A DNA stretch of 64,000 bases from Butyricimonas synergistica DSM 23225. Lineage in GTDB: Bacteria; Bacteroidota; Bacteroidia; Bacteroidales; Marinifilaceae. Positions 8,625 through 18,837 of the stretch are shown here, one piece after another; positions within the stretch are counted from its first letter, which is position 1; the number at the start of each line of letters is the position of its first letter. A program made the translations under genes and the position numbers. Where the stretch lies: the NCBI RefSeq assembly GCF_000379665.1, contig NZ_KB903359.1:1093475-1157474 (forward strand). Reading direction: 5' to 3'. The notes below the pieces were generated by a model. That model searched no databases. It saw nothing but the letters and a program-made list of their open reading frames with translations, and had not been told where the DNA came from.

Positions 8625-9551
8625 TTATTGTACTTTTTTAGATAATTCCGCGAATATTTTATCCAAAGAACTTTTCTCCACTCTAATTTCAGATAAATGC
8701 CAATCATGAATCGCGCATTGCTTTACAATATCATCAATAGCTCCTTGAGCATCATTAAAACGGACACGGAATTTCCTCTCTCCTAATTCTTCCACGCCCA
8801 ACACGTTTTCTAAACTATTCAATACTTCCACGGCAGGAGGATCCACGATAGAAAGATAGAGCGTATTAGGAACTATATAATTATCAAATTCATCCACGCT
8901 ACCCATGAAAACAAGCTTTCCCTGCTCAATCATCATGATATGATCGCAAGTTGCTTGCACCTCCGGCAAAATATGAGTGGAAAGAATAACCGTGCGCTCT
9001 TGCGCTATATCCTTTATCAAATGACGCACCTCCATTATTTGATTAGGATCCAATCCGTTCGTCGGCTCATCAAATATCACGATGTCGGGTTTATGGATTA
9101 TGGCTTGCGCTATTCCCACGCGCTGTTGGTATCCCCCGGAAAGATTTTTTATCAAACGTTGTCGGAAATGAGTGATACCACAACGGGATAGAACTTCTTC
9201 CACGGCAGACTTCTGTTTCCTACTCGGCACCCAGCGCAAACGGGCTGAATAACGTAAAAACTCCTCCACGGTCAAATCCCCGTACAAAGGCGGCTTTTGA
9301 GGCAAAAAACCGATATGACGTTTCGCGTCAATCGATGACTTTCGGGCATCTATGCCCTGAATATAAACCTTCCCCTCGGTTTGCTTGATAACCCCACAGA
9401 TAATATTCATCGTGGTCGACTTACCCGCCCCGTTGGAGCCGAGCAACCCGTAAATCCCTCGCTTAGGAATTTCAAAACTAATATCCCTTACCGCCCATTG
9501 AATATTATAACGGTGGGACAAATGTTCAATTTTTAAAATAGATTCTTGCAT
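8625..9551 (-). CDS. ABC transporter ATP-binding protein (GldA-like)
   Basis: ATPase of the exporter whose permease follows 12 bases downstream. From the chosen ATG the protein has 308 residues: Walker A GSNGAGKST (38-46), Q-loop FLPQKPPLYGDLTVEE, signature LSGGYQQR (137-144), Walker B IVIFDEP (157-163) and the H-loop STH. The C-terminal 80 residues are the extra domain seen in ABC-2 drug/GldA-type ATPases. The frame continues nine codons upstream (MLCCLCIKF), but MQESILKIEHLSH is the normal N-terminus, so I start at 9551. Confidence 0.93.
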   Translation of the reverse strand: MQESILKIEHLSHRYNIQWAVRDISFEIPKRGIYGLLGSNGAGKSTTMNIICGVIKQTEGKVYIQGIDARKSSIDAKRHIGFLPQKPPLYGDLTVEEFLRYSARLRWVPSRKQKSAVEEVLSRCGITHFRQRLIKNLSGGYQQRVGIAQAIIHKPDIVIFDEPTNGLDPNQIMEVRHLIKDIAQERTVILSTHILPEVQATCDHIMMIEQGKLVFMGSVDEFDNYIVPNTLYLSIVDPPAVEVLNSLENVLGVEELGERKFRVRFNDAQGAIDDIVKQCAIHDWHLSEIRVEKSSLDKIFAELSKKVQ

Positions 9552-9637
9552 AAATTTAATACATAAACAACACAACATTCCCTGCCAAAAGAATATTTTG
9601 GCTTTATATCTTGTAAACCTAAAAAATTGTTTTTCAA

Positions 9638-9661
9638 GAGTAGGGGTAAAAACCCCTACTC
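9638..9661 (-). terminator. Hairpin ending the SusCD locus
   Basis: GAGTAGGGGT pairs perfectly with ACCCCTACTC around an AAAA loop, just past the last lipoprotein gene. On the minus strand it is followed by TTGAAAAACAATTTTTT, so the T-run is displaced; probably a terminator. Confidence 0.65.
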
Positions 9662-9669
9662 AAAATATA

Positions 9670-11265
9670 TTACCACGGGGCACTTGATCCACTACTATTC
9701 GAAAAATTCCCGTACTTAAATATCACCTGTTTGATCTCTCCCAGATCAACATCATCGGGTGATTCATACATATTTCCCGCAGCCCATGGATCGGGTGAAC
9801 CCAACACCTGATCTATCGAGTGGAATATAAAGAATTTTCCTCCTTCCAACGCAATCAACAACCGTTCGCCATTATAATCCCGAGTTAAATGTGTAACATT
9901 CCTGTCAAAATCATGTATCGGATACACGATCTGTCTCATCCCTCCGGTTTCATTACGAAACTCACAACAGTATAACGACTTCCCTTCAGCAAAGTACATA
10001 TACTTTCCATTTCTCTGCAGAGCATACACCGTGCGATCAGATACTTTATCAGAACCTTCAAACCGCCACTTACCTTTATTTGACAAGTTAATATTCGTAG
10101 AACTATATTGCTTGGCCAACGTGAAATTTTGAACATAAAATTCATCCCCCTTTTTGAATACACACCGATAATTCCCACTACCGTAAGCACCGTCCTCGTA
10201 AGTGGTCACCCAAACCAAAGAATATTCGCCAAAATTTGTCAAGTTTACAAACTCATCGGAATTTGCCGAATTATCCTGAATTTCACACTGTTTCCCTGAT
10301 GTCGGATCACCATTGGTAGAAATAGCCACAAACCGGTTATTCGCTTTATCATGCATCAACAATAAACCAGCCCAAAAATGAGCGGGAATGATCCTGTCAA
10401 TATAAGTATTTGCCTTGTCAAAATCAAAGGGTATACTCATAAAACGAGCCAAATGAAAACCGTCCGGTTGAGTGGCTTTAGGATAAATATACCGGGAATA
10501 AGCTTTCCCGTCATCCCCTATCATCACATCGATAGAACTACAAAACGCCAACAACTTCGGATACACGCCCTCCGGATAACCACCATAAAACTCATCTTCC
10601 AAGGCAACTTCTTTATTTAACAACGCCCCGTTCAAAGAAACACATCCCCCCTCTTTCTGAAGTATCGTCAACTCATCTCCACCCTTATTCGGAGTAGTGA
10701 AATTCTCCGCAATATAAAACGGTTTCCGCCCTAAAGGATCATCCGGATACAAGGAACTATAAAGATTATAAAAAGGAGTATAATAATACGGGCTGTTCTC
10801 AGGCTTTTCCAATCGCAAAAAATGAAGTTCTGTCGCTCCATTACTCTTTTCAGTCAAAAGGGCAAACCCATACTTATACGGAGAATCGATCTGCAGAGAC
10901 ACCGAACCGGTATATACCTGCCCGGACTTCCGATCCGTCACGAATAGATCAAGAGCATAAATCTTACATACCCCTTCATGTGTGTATTTCAACACGCGTT
11001 CATGTGAAATAACCGTTGTGTCAAGTTTCCACGTGTAATCAAACTCCAATGTATCCGACGGATTTTGAAATGTTAACCTCGGGGCAACTGTAAGTTCTTC
11101 CCCAAGATAACCGTAAATCGTGTACGTACCCTCCGGTTTCACGGTAACCGTCACCTCGTTTACTTCAATATAATCATAGTTTCCCTTGTCCTCATAGCAT
11201 CCGCTAAATAACCACGAAAACACTATTCCAAAAAATATAATCGCTTTTTTCATCATATATTCCAT
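9670..11265 (-). CDS. PKD-like lipoprotein of a SusCD locus
   Basis: A 531-residue surface or periplasmic lipoprotein. The signal (KKAIIFFGIVFSWLFSGC) ends in a lipobox with Cys followed by YEDKGNYDY, typical of the PKD-like family found after SusD and DUF4843 genes. An N-terminal beta-sandwich (EVTVTVKPEGTYTIYGYLGEE) is followed by a probable beta-propeller-like region rich in aromatic residues. It is the last gene of the locus, starting 4 bases after the DUF4843 stop. Three ATGs cluster at the start (11265, 11256, 11253); the choice between them is open. These proteins are thought to help substrate capture, but the ligand here is unknown. Confidence 0.82.
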   Translation of the reverse strand: MEYMMKKAIIFFGIVFSWLFSGCYEDKGNYDYIEVNEVTVTVKPEGTYTIYGYLGEELTVAPRLTFQNPSDTLEFDYTWKLDTTVISHERVLKYTHEGVCKIYALDLFVTDRKSGQVYTGSVSLQIDSPYKYGFALLTEKSNGATELHFLRLEKPENSPYYYTPFYNLYSSLYPDDPLGRKPFYIAENFTTPNKGGDELTILQKEGGCVSLNGALLNKEVALEDEFYGGYPEGVYPKLLAFCSSIDVMIGDDGKAYSRYIYPKATQPDGFHLARFMSIPFDFDKANTYIDRIIPAHFWAGLLLMHDKANNRFVAISTNGDPTSGKQCEIQDNSANSDEFVNLTNFGEYSLVWVTTYEDGAYGSGNYRCVFKKGDEFYVQNFTLAKQYSSTNINLSNKGKWRFEGSDKVSDRTVYALQRNGKYMYFAEGKSLYCCEFRNETGGMRQIVYPIHDFDRNVTHLTRDYNGERLLIALEGGKFFIFHSIDQVLGSPDPWAAGNMYESPDDVDLGEIKQVIFKYGNFSNSSGSSAPW

Positions 11266-11269
11266 TTAG

Positions 11270-11965
11270 TCAACCTCCAATTACAGTCACGGTCATTTCC
11301 GTGTGTCCGTCTTTCTCGTACACGGTTTCATCGTTTGCCTTTTTTTCATTCAAATACTTTTTCAAGAGCAACGCGTTATAACGACAAGCCGCAGTATCGT
11401 CCGAATCCAAATATCCGAGACCGGTAACCTCAATGAACAACCGGTACTTTTCATCAGAATAACTCCCCAAATAACTATTCACGATCGTACTATTCCACCA
11501 ATCCGGTCGAGAAATCTTGTCATTTATCCAAATGATTCGAGCGGTATGAGATGTCTCCCCAAGCATAAAATCTCGAGTCGGTTCCAGACGAACGGTCAAT
11601 CTTACCGGTGCCGTTTGCAAATCCGGAGTTTTTATTAACTTTATCACCAACTCGCTTCGTTCCTCATTTTTTTCCAGCATACAACGTTCTGGCAATATAT
11701 AATTCTTCGAGGTAGCCGTCGTGTAATCATCCACGACAACGACCTTATACTCTCTCTCCCGATCTTCCGGTTTCCCGACCAATTTCACACCCAAAGGATA
11801 CTCTATCGTATCCTTGTTCGGGTAAAAAGTAAAAGAAAACTCCAAAGAATCTGTCATCTTGCCCGTGAACTGAATATAAGCATCATTGCCATAAGTCATG
11901 ATATGCTCTCGTTCACAACCGGAAAAAAGATACAACACTCCTAATATTAATAATATTCGTTTCAT
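11270..11965 (-). CDS. DUF4843-type lipoprotein
   Basis: Third structural gene of the SusCD locus, 231 residues from the chosen start. MKRILLILGVLYLFSGCEREH is a lipoprotein signal with lipobox FSGC. The mature part is a beta-rich domain with YIQFTGKMTDSLEFSFTFYPNKDTIEYPLGVKLVG, the usual N-terminal region of DUF4843 proteins, which resemble SusE/F-like accessory lipoproteins. An upstream ATG at 11998 would overlap susD by 17 bases and put a charged stretch before the signal, so I prefer 11965. Function is inferred from position only. Confidence 0.82.
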   Translation of the reverse strand: MKRILLILGVLYLFSGCEREHIMTYGNDAYIQFTGKMTDSLEFSFTFYPNKDTIEYPLGVKLVGKPEDREREYKVVVVDDYTTATSKNYILPERCMLEKNEERSELVIKLIKTPDLQTAPVRLTVRLEPTRDFMLGETSHTARIIWINDKISRPDWWNSTIVNSYLGSYSDEKYRLFIEVTGLGYLDSDDTAACRYNALLLKKYLNEKKANDETVYEKDGHTEMTVTVIGG

Positions 11966-11981
11966 AAATTCTTTTATTAAA

Positions 11982-13481
11982 TTAATACGACGTTTCATTA
12001 TTAGGATATTCTGCTATAAACTTATCCGCCGTCATTGGAATATCCTTATCCCCGTTAAAAATGCCATGATTCAATCGCTTATACATAAAAAACGTTTGTC
12101 CTTCCGTCAATCCTTCGCGAATCATATCGTTCACCAACTTTTCTTTCAAATCATCCGGATCATCCGGCAAAACATATTCTTTCACACCTCGCTGGTTTCT
12201 CAAAGTGGAAAACAATTCCTTTGCTTCCACGATCTTTTTCTTGTTAATCAGACACTCGATCATGATATGATACATCTCCGGGAAACGGACTATGGGGATA
12301 AGCGGACACTGGTAAGTAATTTGTGTGGTTACAGTACCACTCGTATTACTTGAAGATGCTACCGGACGTTCCCATACCAGATAACGGCGATCATTATCAT
12401 ACCGGTTATAAAATTTATAACGATAATCATCCGTTTCCGACCCGAAAAGTTTTTCCATTTCATTCATCTTGAAAGACTCAGGAGACAAGATTGCCTTCTC
12501 AAAATTGTCCAGATTATCCTTATTATAGAATCCCAACAGAAGCTCTTCCCATCGTTTAGGATCCGAATATTCTGGATATGCGCTAACATCCCCATGCTGA
12601 CTAGCTCCTGTCCACTTAAACCACCCCTTTACGTCCACAAATCGTTTAATTATTGCGGCATTTTTGTAAGCCATCTCCTCGTTGCCCATCCACATATATA
12701 TCCGTGCCAACAAAGCGGTAGCCCCCCAATAATTCATGCGCGTTCCCCGGTAATTCAAAAAATCATCCCCTCCTAACGGGGTTTCATGGGCTCCCGACAT
12801 GAAACGATGCTGCCTCCCTTTCGTCCATTTCTCGAATTTCAAGGTATCCAAAGGTCCTAACTTCTCTTGCGCGAACTCCATATCCGAAACAATATTTTCG
12901 AGTACTTGTTCCATGGTCATACGCATGGGTTGGTGATCCGGGTATTTCGTCACGTAAGGGATTGCCGGATCACCTTGGTTTTTGGAGGAAGGAACCGGAC
13001 AAAACAAACGCAACATATCAAAATGCAGCAACGCCCGCACCCCACGCATCTCGGCAAGTATCAACTGCTTCTCCACATCCTTGTTATAAAAAAAAGAACT
13101 GTCTTTTTTCTCCACTTGCTGTATAATATTATTGCAACTGGCTATCACGTTATAAGCTTTAGCCCAAGTCTTTTCCGTCACATCCAGTACACTGGAATTT
13201 TTCCAATTCCGATTAGAAGCTTCCGCCAAATCCGAGGATAACCCAGAATTAATGTAATTCAAAGCCAAAGCGCTTGCGAATCCCCAGCTCAAGTTCTTCC
13301 CGTACAAATCCGTAACACTAATTTCCCGGTACACGCCGTTCACTGCCATCTGCACCCCGGTATAATCACCGAAAATCTCCTCTTCCAATAACACGTTATC
13401 GGACTTTATATCTAGCCAATCATTGCACGAGGTCATCACCATCGCCGCCAACAACCACTGTATTAATCTTTTCATTTTCAT
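11982..13481 (-). CDS. SusD/RagB-family outer-membrane lipoprotein
   Basis: Surface lipoprotein that forms the lid over the SusC channel and binds the nutrient. The 499-residue chain begins MKMKRLIQWLLAAMVMTSC, with the lipobox Cys followed by NDWLDIKSDN, the standard SusD start. Further family marks are FGDYTGVQMAVNGVYREI, the TPR-like helical region and EMRGVRALLHFDMLRLFCPVP at about 165-185. The C-terminal SusD region shows FPEMYHIMIECLINKKKIVEAKELFSTLRNQRGV in place of the canonical RxAEvYL motif. It follows susC by 17 bases. Confidence 0.95.
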   Translation of the reverse strand: MKMKRLIQWLLAAMVMTSCNDWLDIKSDNVLLEEEIFGDYTGVQMAVNGVYREISVTDLYGKNLSWGFASALALNYINSGLSSDLAEASNRNWKNSSVLDVTEKTWAKAYNVIASCNNIIQQVEKKDSSFFYNKDVEKQLILAEMRGVRALLHFDMLRLFCPVPSSKNQGDPAIPYVTKYPDHQPMRMTMEQVLENIVSDMEFAQEKLGPLDTLKFEKWTKGRQHRFMSGAHETPLGGDDFLNYRGTRMNYWGATALLARIYMWMGNEEMAYKNAAIIKRFVDVKGWFKWTGASQHGDVSAYPEYSDPKRWEELLLGFYNKDNLDNFEKAILSPESFKMNEMEKLFGSETDDYRYKFYNRYDNDRRYLVWERPVASSSNTSGTVTTQITYQCPLIPIVRFPEMYHIMIECLINKKKIVEAKELFSTLRNQRGVKEYVLPDDPDDLKEKLVNDMIREGLTEGQTFFMYKRLNHGIFNGDKDIPMTADKFIAEYPNNETSY

Positions 13482-13498
13482 TTCACTCTATTTTTAGA

Positions 13499-16400
13499 TT
13501 AGAAACTTGCATTTAAAGTAAAAGTAAAGGTTCTGGCAAAAGGATAACTTAACCCCATTTCCCGCTTGATAGAAGAAATCGTGGCAATATCATTCATGCT
13601 AAACTGAAGCCTTAGCATATCCAAACCGATACGTTGAATCAAACTCCGACTGAAATCATATCCCACGTTCAATGAATTGAACGTCAAAGTCCGATCCTTT
13701 TGCACGAACCGGGAAGTCGGTCGGGTAACATAATAACGATCTTTCAAGGATTTCAAAGAAGTCACGTCACCCGGCTTTTGCCAACGTTGGGAAAGTACCC
13801 GGCGATCGGCGTTATTCCGCCACAAGTTGACATTCTCCACGTTATCTACCAACGTTTGGTTATACTTATCACCGCCGAATTCAAACATAAATGTCGTATA
13901 GAAAGTAAAGTTCATAAAACGCACATTAATACCCAACGAACCGTTTCCCCAGGGCTCCGTGTCCCCGATCTTTTGTTGCTCGTAAGTCGACCACTCGTAA
14001 CTAATTGACCCGTCGCGATTGAGATAAATTTCCTGTCCGTCAGCCGGATTTATCCCTTTCGACTTCATACCGTAAATTGCTGTCGTCGAATTACCCACCT
14101 CGTATTTCATCACCGGTTTTGAAAACTTCCGGTTATCATCCGATGTCCACAAAATAGAGGTCAACGGTGAATTGGAATTAGCTTCTTTATAATCCTTAAA
14201 ATGCTCGTCCACCCGGTCATTATACTCTTCCAACGCCTTGGACAACTTTAAAATCTTATTTTCATTATGTGACAGAGAACCGTACACCACGATATCCAAT
14301 TTCTTGGAAGTATAAGGTTTCACGTTCAAGTAAAACTCCATACCCCTGTTCTGAATCTCTCCGGCATTGCTCTTGTAACTGGAGAACCCAGCGGAAGCCG
14401 GTAAAGAAACATCCGTGATGCCGTCTATCGTCTTCCGGTTGTACCAGTTAAATCGACCGTACAAAATTCCATGAAAAACACCGACTTCCATTCCCAAATC
14501 CCAAGAAAGCGTTTTCTCCCATGTCAGTTTATCGTTTCCCATGGCAATCAAAGTTGCCCCAATCCCGGTAGGATACCATTGGTCCAGTTTCGTTTCAAAA
14601 GAATGACGGGCAGCATAAGGCGGGAAATTCAACTTACCCGTCTGCCCGTAAGTAGCTTTCACCTTCAATTGATCCAAAAACTTCCATTCTTCAGCAAACG
14701 CATATTTATGAATATTCACCCCGGCACCGGAAGACCAGAAAGGTCCCCATTTCTTGTCATTCCCGAATTCTGACGAACCGTCACCCCGGAAAGAAAAATC
14801 AAACAAATAAATGTCATTATAACTATAATTCAACGTAGTAAAGAAACCTAACAAACGGGTTTTATTATCCGTCACCGTGGGCTTCTTCACGATCTCGTAA
14901 GCATAAGATATCGCATGACGTTTGGCATTGGGAAAACCTTTGTACGCGGACTCCTCGAACGATCTCTGATCCTCCTTCAGGTTGATACCCACCGACAGAT
15001 TGATATTATGCTTTCCCAAACTCCGGTTATACGACGTGAATAGATTCACGTTCCATCCAAAACTCTTCGTTTCAGTCAGATTGCGCTCACCCTTGGTGAA
15101 AGCGGAAGCCGTCGCACTGTAAGTAGAAGAAGCCGGGTCCGTGAACTTGTCCGTATCCGAAATGTTATAATTTAGAGCCAACTGCCCTTTAATTTGCCAG
15201 AAATTATTGATATACCAATTTACCGTCAAATTATTAGTCAAATCCTTGTATCCCGATTTAGAATAATTTTCCAATGTAGCCTCGTACAAGGGATTTTTCT
15301 CAATTGTTCCAGTGAGACCGTAGCTAGGTAACGTCGTTACATAATTACCATCTTTATCCACCCATTCGTCATACGGGTGGCGCCGAGTATAATCGGCAAA
15401 AGTACCGTAAGGCGAATCCTTCGTACGCGTGATATCAAAGGTAGTTTGATTCCTTACCTGCAATCCTTTATACCGGTAATCCAAAGCGACCCCGGCTCCT
15501 AACCGATTCCGGTAAGAATCCTTCATAACTCCGTTTTGATTATTATAACGCAAATCTACACCAAAACGCACGCTCTCGCTTCCCCCCTCCACATAAACGC
15601 TATGGTTAGCGTTAACCTCCGTCCGCAAAGGCTGCGATAACCAATAATTATCCACCCCCTTAGCAACCTTGTTTAATTTTTGCAAATAATATCCATTATT
15701 AATCCGTATCTGCGATATCGCATCTTGATAAGTTATGCCCGGATCATAATCAAACAATCCGGCAGCAACCTCTGCTTCCAAAGCTTCCTTGGCATTCATC
15801 AAATTATAAGAGGACAAATCCGGGGCGGTAATACTCAAATTCCCGCTATAACTAACCCTTAACTCTCCCGGGGTCGGAGCTACCGATTCTATCACGATTA
15901 CCCCATTGGAAGCCCGGGAACCATACATGGCAGTCGCCGCCGCATCTTTCAGAATCGTAATATTAGCAATCCTGTTAATATCAAAATCATACACTTTTTC
16001 AACACTCACCTCGAAACCATCCAAAATAAAAATAGGAATATTCGGATTGTTTGTCAACGCAAATTTAGTAACACTAGAAGAACTTCCCATCTCGTCCAAT
16101 TCCTTCACGCTAGCTATTCCCGAACGTCCCCGTACGTAAAACTCCGGCAAGGTATTTGGGTCGGAACCCATTTCGTTATTTTTGACCAGCCGTAACGAGG
16201 GATCAAATACAGCCAAGGCACTTATCAAGTTGAAAGAAGACACTTTCAAAATCTCCTCCCGGCTCACTTGCGTGGCAGAACCGGTAAAACTGGATTTTTT
16301 GATATTGGCGTATCCCGTCACAACCACTTCTTCCACACTCTTGACATCCTCCCGCAATACCACGTTGATCGTATCCTTCCCCTTGTATTTCACTTCTTGA

Positions 16401-16954
16401 GTTTCCATACCAAGAAATGAAAAAAGCAAAGAAAAATCATCCATCTGTGGCAACGTCAAGGCATACTTCCCATTCACATCCGTGGCAGTACCGATAGTTA
16501 ATCCTTTCACCAAAATCGTCACGCCAGCCAACGGCAATTTCTTCTCGTCCGTCACCTTTCCCACGATCCTTATCTCCTTCTTCTCGTCCTTTACCGGGTT
16601 GAAAGTCACCACGATCAAGTTATTCATAATCTCCCACCGGTAATCTTTTCCCAATAACTTTCCCAATACTTCATCCAACTCCTTATCCTTCACCGAAAGT
16701 GAAACTTTACGCTCCACGTCCAGCACCTTGTCATTGAAAAAGAAGTACAGGTTCGTCTGTTTCTCCAATTCTTTCAACACTTTTGAAAGAATCTCATTCT
16801 CGCACTTCAGCGACACTTTCTGCTGCTGAGAATACGTTGTCGCACTCACGTGTATAAAGCACACGCACAAAATAAAAAACGTTAATTTCATAACACGAAG
16901 CATTTTTTGCCATAAAAATCCTGATCGAGCAACGTGTAATTGCTTTTTTTTCAT
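13499..16954 (-). CDS. SusC/RagA-family TonB-dependent transporter with STN domain
   Basis: Outer-membrane transporter of 1151 residues, one of the long class that signals to an anti-sigma factor. After a signal peptide (MLRVMKLTFFILCVCFIHVSA) come a secretin/TonB short N-terminal domain (about 46-118), a carboxypeptidase-regulatory-like beta-sandwich (RIVGKVTDEKKLPLAGVTILVKG as two pieces, 128-210), the plug beginning VEEVVVTGYANIKKSSFTGS, and a beta-barrel ending in FTFTLNASF. The STN domain plus FecR and ECF sigma genes directly upstream predict trans-envelope regulation by ligand. The start at 16954 (MKKKQLHVARSG) is preferred over the longer frame to 17041, whose first 29 residues do not look like a signal. 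Confidence 0.95.
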   Translation of the reverse strand: MKKKQLHVARSGFLWQKMLRVMKLTFFILCVCFIHVSATTYSQQQKVSLKCENEILSKVLKELEKQTNLYFFFNDKVLDVERKVSLSVKDKELDEVLGKLLGKDYRWEIMNNLIVVTFNPVKDEKKEIRIVGKVTDEKKLPLAGVTILVKGLTIGTATDVNGKYALTLPQMDDFSLLFSFLGMETQEVKYKGKDTINVVLREDVKSVEEVVVTGYANIKKSSFTGSATQVSREEILKVSSFNLISALAVFDPSLRLVKNNEMGSDPNTLPEFYVRGRSGIASVKELDEMGSSSSVTKFALTNNPNIPIFILDGFEVSVEKVYDFDINRIANITILKDAAATAMYGSRASNGVIVIESVAPTPGELRVSYSGNLSITAPDLSSYNLMNAKEALEAEVAAGLFDYDPGITYQDAISQIRINNGYYLQKLNKVAKGVDNYWLSQPLRTEVNANHSVYVEGGSESVRFGVDLRYNNQNGVMKDSYRNRLGAGVALDYRYKGLQVRNQTTFDITRTKDSPYGTFADYTRRHPYDEWVDKDGNYVTTLPSYGLTGTIEKNPLYEATLENYSKSGYKDLTNNLTVNWYINNFWQIKGQLALNYNISDTDKFTDPASSTYSATASAFTKGERNLTETKSFGWNVNLFTSYNRSLGKHNINLSVGINLKEDQRSFEESAYKGFPNAKRHAISYAYEIVKKPTVTDNKTRLLGFFTTLNYSYNDIYLFDFSFRGDGSSEFGNDKKWGPFWSSGAGVNIHKYAFAEEWKFLDQLKVKATYGQTGKLNFPPYAARHSFETKLDQWYPTGIGATLIAMGNDKLTWEKTLSWDLGMEVGVFHGILYGRFNWYNRKTIDGITDVSLPASAGFSSYKSNAGEIQNRGMEFYLNVKPYTSKKLDIVVYGSLSHNENKILKLSKALEEYNDRVDEHFKDYKEANSNSPLTSILWTSDDNRKFSKPVMKYEVGNSTTAIYGMKSKGINPADGQEIYLNRDGSISYEWSTYEQQKIGDTEPWGNGSLGINVRFMNFTFYTTFMFEFGGDKYNQTLVDNVENVNLWRNNADRRVLSQRWQKPGDVTSLKSLKDRYYVTRPTSRFVQKDRTLTFNSLNVGYDFSRSLIQRIGLDMLRLQFSMNDIATISSIKREMGLSYPFARTFTFTLNASF

Positions 16955-17058
16955 AAATTTGAACTTTGAAGTTAGACAATATCCGGACTTGCTACCAACA
17001 AGACACCGGATTCTGATGAATCTGCCGATAGCCGCTACCAACAGCTATCGGTAGTTTT

Positions 17059-18171
17059 CTATTTTAATTTCGTAACAATGACATTCCCTCCTTTCAACGA
17101 AAAATGGACATCTACCACCTTTTCTATCACCTTAAAAGTTTCCTCCGCCGGCAGATTCTTGTCGATCATCCCGGTAAAAGTATATTTCTCGATCTCGCTG
17201 TCAAAGAACACGATCCGCAAGCCGTACCAGCGTTCCATCTGTTGCATGATCTCTTTCAGCGACATTCGGTTAAAAATAAATAACCCATCCTTCCAACTCG
17301 TAAACTCCCGCACATCCACTTTCTTCACGTCGATACTGCCATCCAGACAAGATGCTTGTTCTCCCGGCAAAAGCACAACCTGCTTCGCCCCACTCGTCAC
17401 CCTCACTTTTCCATTCGCCAGTGTTGTTTGCACGCCCTGCTTTTCCGGGTAAGCATTGACATTGAAACTCGTACCCAATACCTCTACTTCCACGTTTCGG
17501 ACTTCCACTTTAAAGGGATGAGCTTCATCTTTCACTACCTCGAAATACCCTTCTCCTTCCAGAAATACTTTTCGCTCGCTTCCCTTGAACGCAATCGGAT
17601 ATTTCAACTTACTGCCGGAATTCAGATATACCACGGAACCGTCGGAAAGCCGTAAACGAAAATCGGCGGCTACCGGAATTTCAAGCACGTGATACCGTTG
17701 CACAGTGTCGTCATCCGTCGTCGTTTCATAAACCAACCCTTTCGTGCTATCTTGTCGAATTTCCACCACTTTCTCTTTCGTCAGGTATTCCTGTTGTACT
17801 TTCCGCAAGTCCAATTCCGAACCGTCGGACATGGTCAGAAGGATCGCATTTTTAGGGCGTTCGTATGACATGGGTACCACTTCCGTACTCTCTTGATTCA
17901 ACAAGAATATCCCACCCAATACTAGTAATAAAGGCAGGGCTATCACAGCCGCATACTTCAACATTTTACGCAAGACATACCGCCGCTTGAAAGCTTTGTC
18001 TTTTATCACCCGATTCCAGATCCCGGCATAATCAGGTTCCGGCATCGCCGACAGATCATACAAATGTTCTATTACCTCCCGCACCTCGGGATCTATCTTT
18101 TTCTCCCAGGGAGGATCCCCAGGATACAATACCTCCCATAACTTCTCGAATAATTCATTTTTTGTTTTCAT
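17059..18171 (-). CDS. FecR-family anti-sigma factor
   Basis: Inner-membrane anti-sigma factor, 370 residues. About 80 cytoplasmic residues are followed by one membrane helix (YAAVIALPLLLVLGGIFLL, about 88-106), then a FecR domain with FRLRLSDGSVVYLNSGSKLKYP and GEGYFEV, and a DUF4974 domain at the end (LKEIMQQMERWYGLRIVF ... FTGMIDKNLP). The family binds its sigma factor inside the cell and senses the STN domain of the partner transporter in the periplasm. It lies 62 bases after the sigma gene and about 105 bases before susC. Confidence 0.95.
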   Translation of the reverse strand: MKTKNELFEKLWEVLYPGDPPWEKKIDPEVREVIEHLYDLSAMPEPDYAGIWNRVIKDKAFKRRYVLRKMLKYAAVIALPLLLVLGGIFLLNQESTEVVPMSYERPKNAILLTMSDGSELDLRKVQQEYLTKEKVVEIRQDSTKGLVYETTTDDDTVQRYHVLEIPVAADFRLRLSDGSVVYLNSGSKLKYPIAFKGSERKVFLEGEGYFEVVKDEAHPFKVEVRNVEVEVLGTSFNVNAYPEKQGVQTTLANGKVRVTSGAKQVVLLPGEQASCLDGSIDVKKVDVREFTSWKDGLFIFNRMSLKEIMQQMERWYGLRIVFFDSEIEKYTFTGMIDKNLPAEETFKVIEKVVDVHFSLKGGNVIVTKLK

Positions 18172-18233
18172 GAATGCATCCTTATTATTGTTACATTACT
18201 AATGCACTCGAACCTCTCGAAAGGGTGAAAAGA

Positions 18234-18824
18234 TTACAACATTTTTTTCAATAAAAGTAGAAATAATAATGTAAATGCCGTATTATCAGGATTATTCTGT
18301 ACTGAATCTTTTATCTTTTTATAAGCAATTCTTACTTGGGACTTCACCGTGTTGACAGCCACACCTAACGACGCAGCAGTATCGGCATAACTCGTCCCTT
18401 CAATCACAGCCATTACAAATATTTTACGACATCCTTCCGGCAAAGAATCAACCACCGCCCGGATAGCCTCGATCTTCGGCGTAATATCCTCTTCTTCTTC
18501 ATTCAGGAAAATCTGCTCCCGGATAATATCTTCTTCTTTCTCGGCTCGAACCTTCTGGTGACGTAATTGATTCAGGACATAATTTCTGACCATCTTTCGC
18601 AAATAACTTACAAACGAATGTTTTACATTTATCTGCTTTCGATGACTCCACAAATACACGAAACTTTCCTGCACGGCGTCCTCTGCGACCGCCGGATCAT
18701 GACTCAACCCCAGCGCAACAAAATACAATTCCCGGGAATACTCCCGGAATATTTCCTCAAAAGCCGCCACATCACCAGCTATTAATTTTTGTACCGTACT
18801 CTGTTCATCTAACATATCCGACAT
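18234..18824 (-). CDS. ECF RNA polymerase sigma factor (RpoE/FecI type)
   Basis: Sigma factor of 196 residues: region 2 (EEIFREYSRELYFVALGLS, DPAVAEDAVQESFVYLW) and region 4 (LPEGCRKIFVMAVIEGTSYADTAASLG, then VNTVKSQVRIAYKKIKD). It probably activates the SusCD operon when its anti-sigma partner is signalled. The promoter at 18838-18867 would place the transcript start only about 8 bases before the first ATG, so the mRNA is nearly leaderless, or translation begins at the fourth codon (18815). Confidence 0.95.
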   Translation of the reverse strand: MSDMLDEQSTVQKLIAGDVAAFEEIFREYSRELYFVALGLSHDPAVAEDAVQESFVYLWSHRKQINVKHSFVSYLRKMVRNYVLNQLRHQKVRAEKEEDIIREQIFLNEEEEDITPKIEAIRAVVDSLPEGCRKIFVMAVIEGTSYADTAASLGVAVNTVKSQVRIAYKKIKDSVQNNPDNTAFTLLFLLLLKKML

Positions 18825-18837
18825 CCTATTAAAAAAA

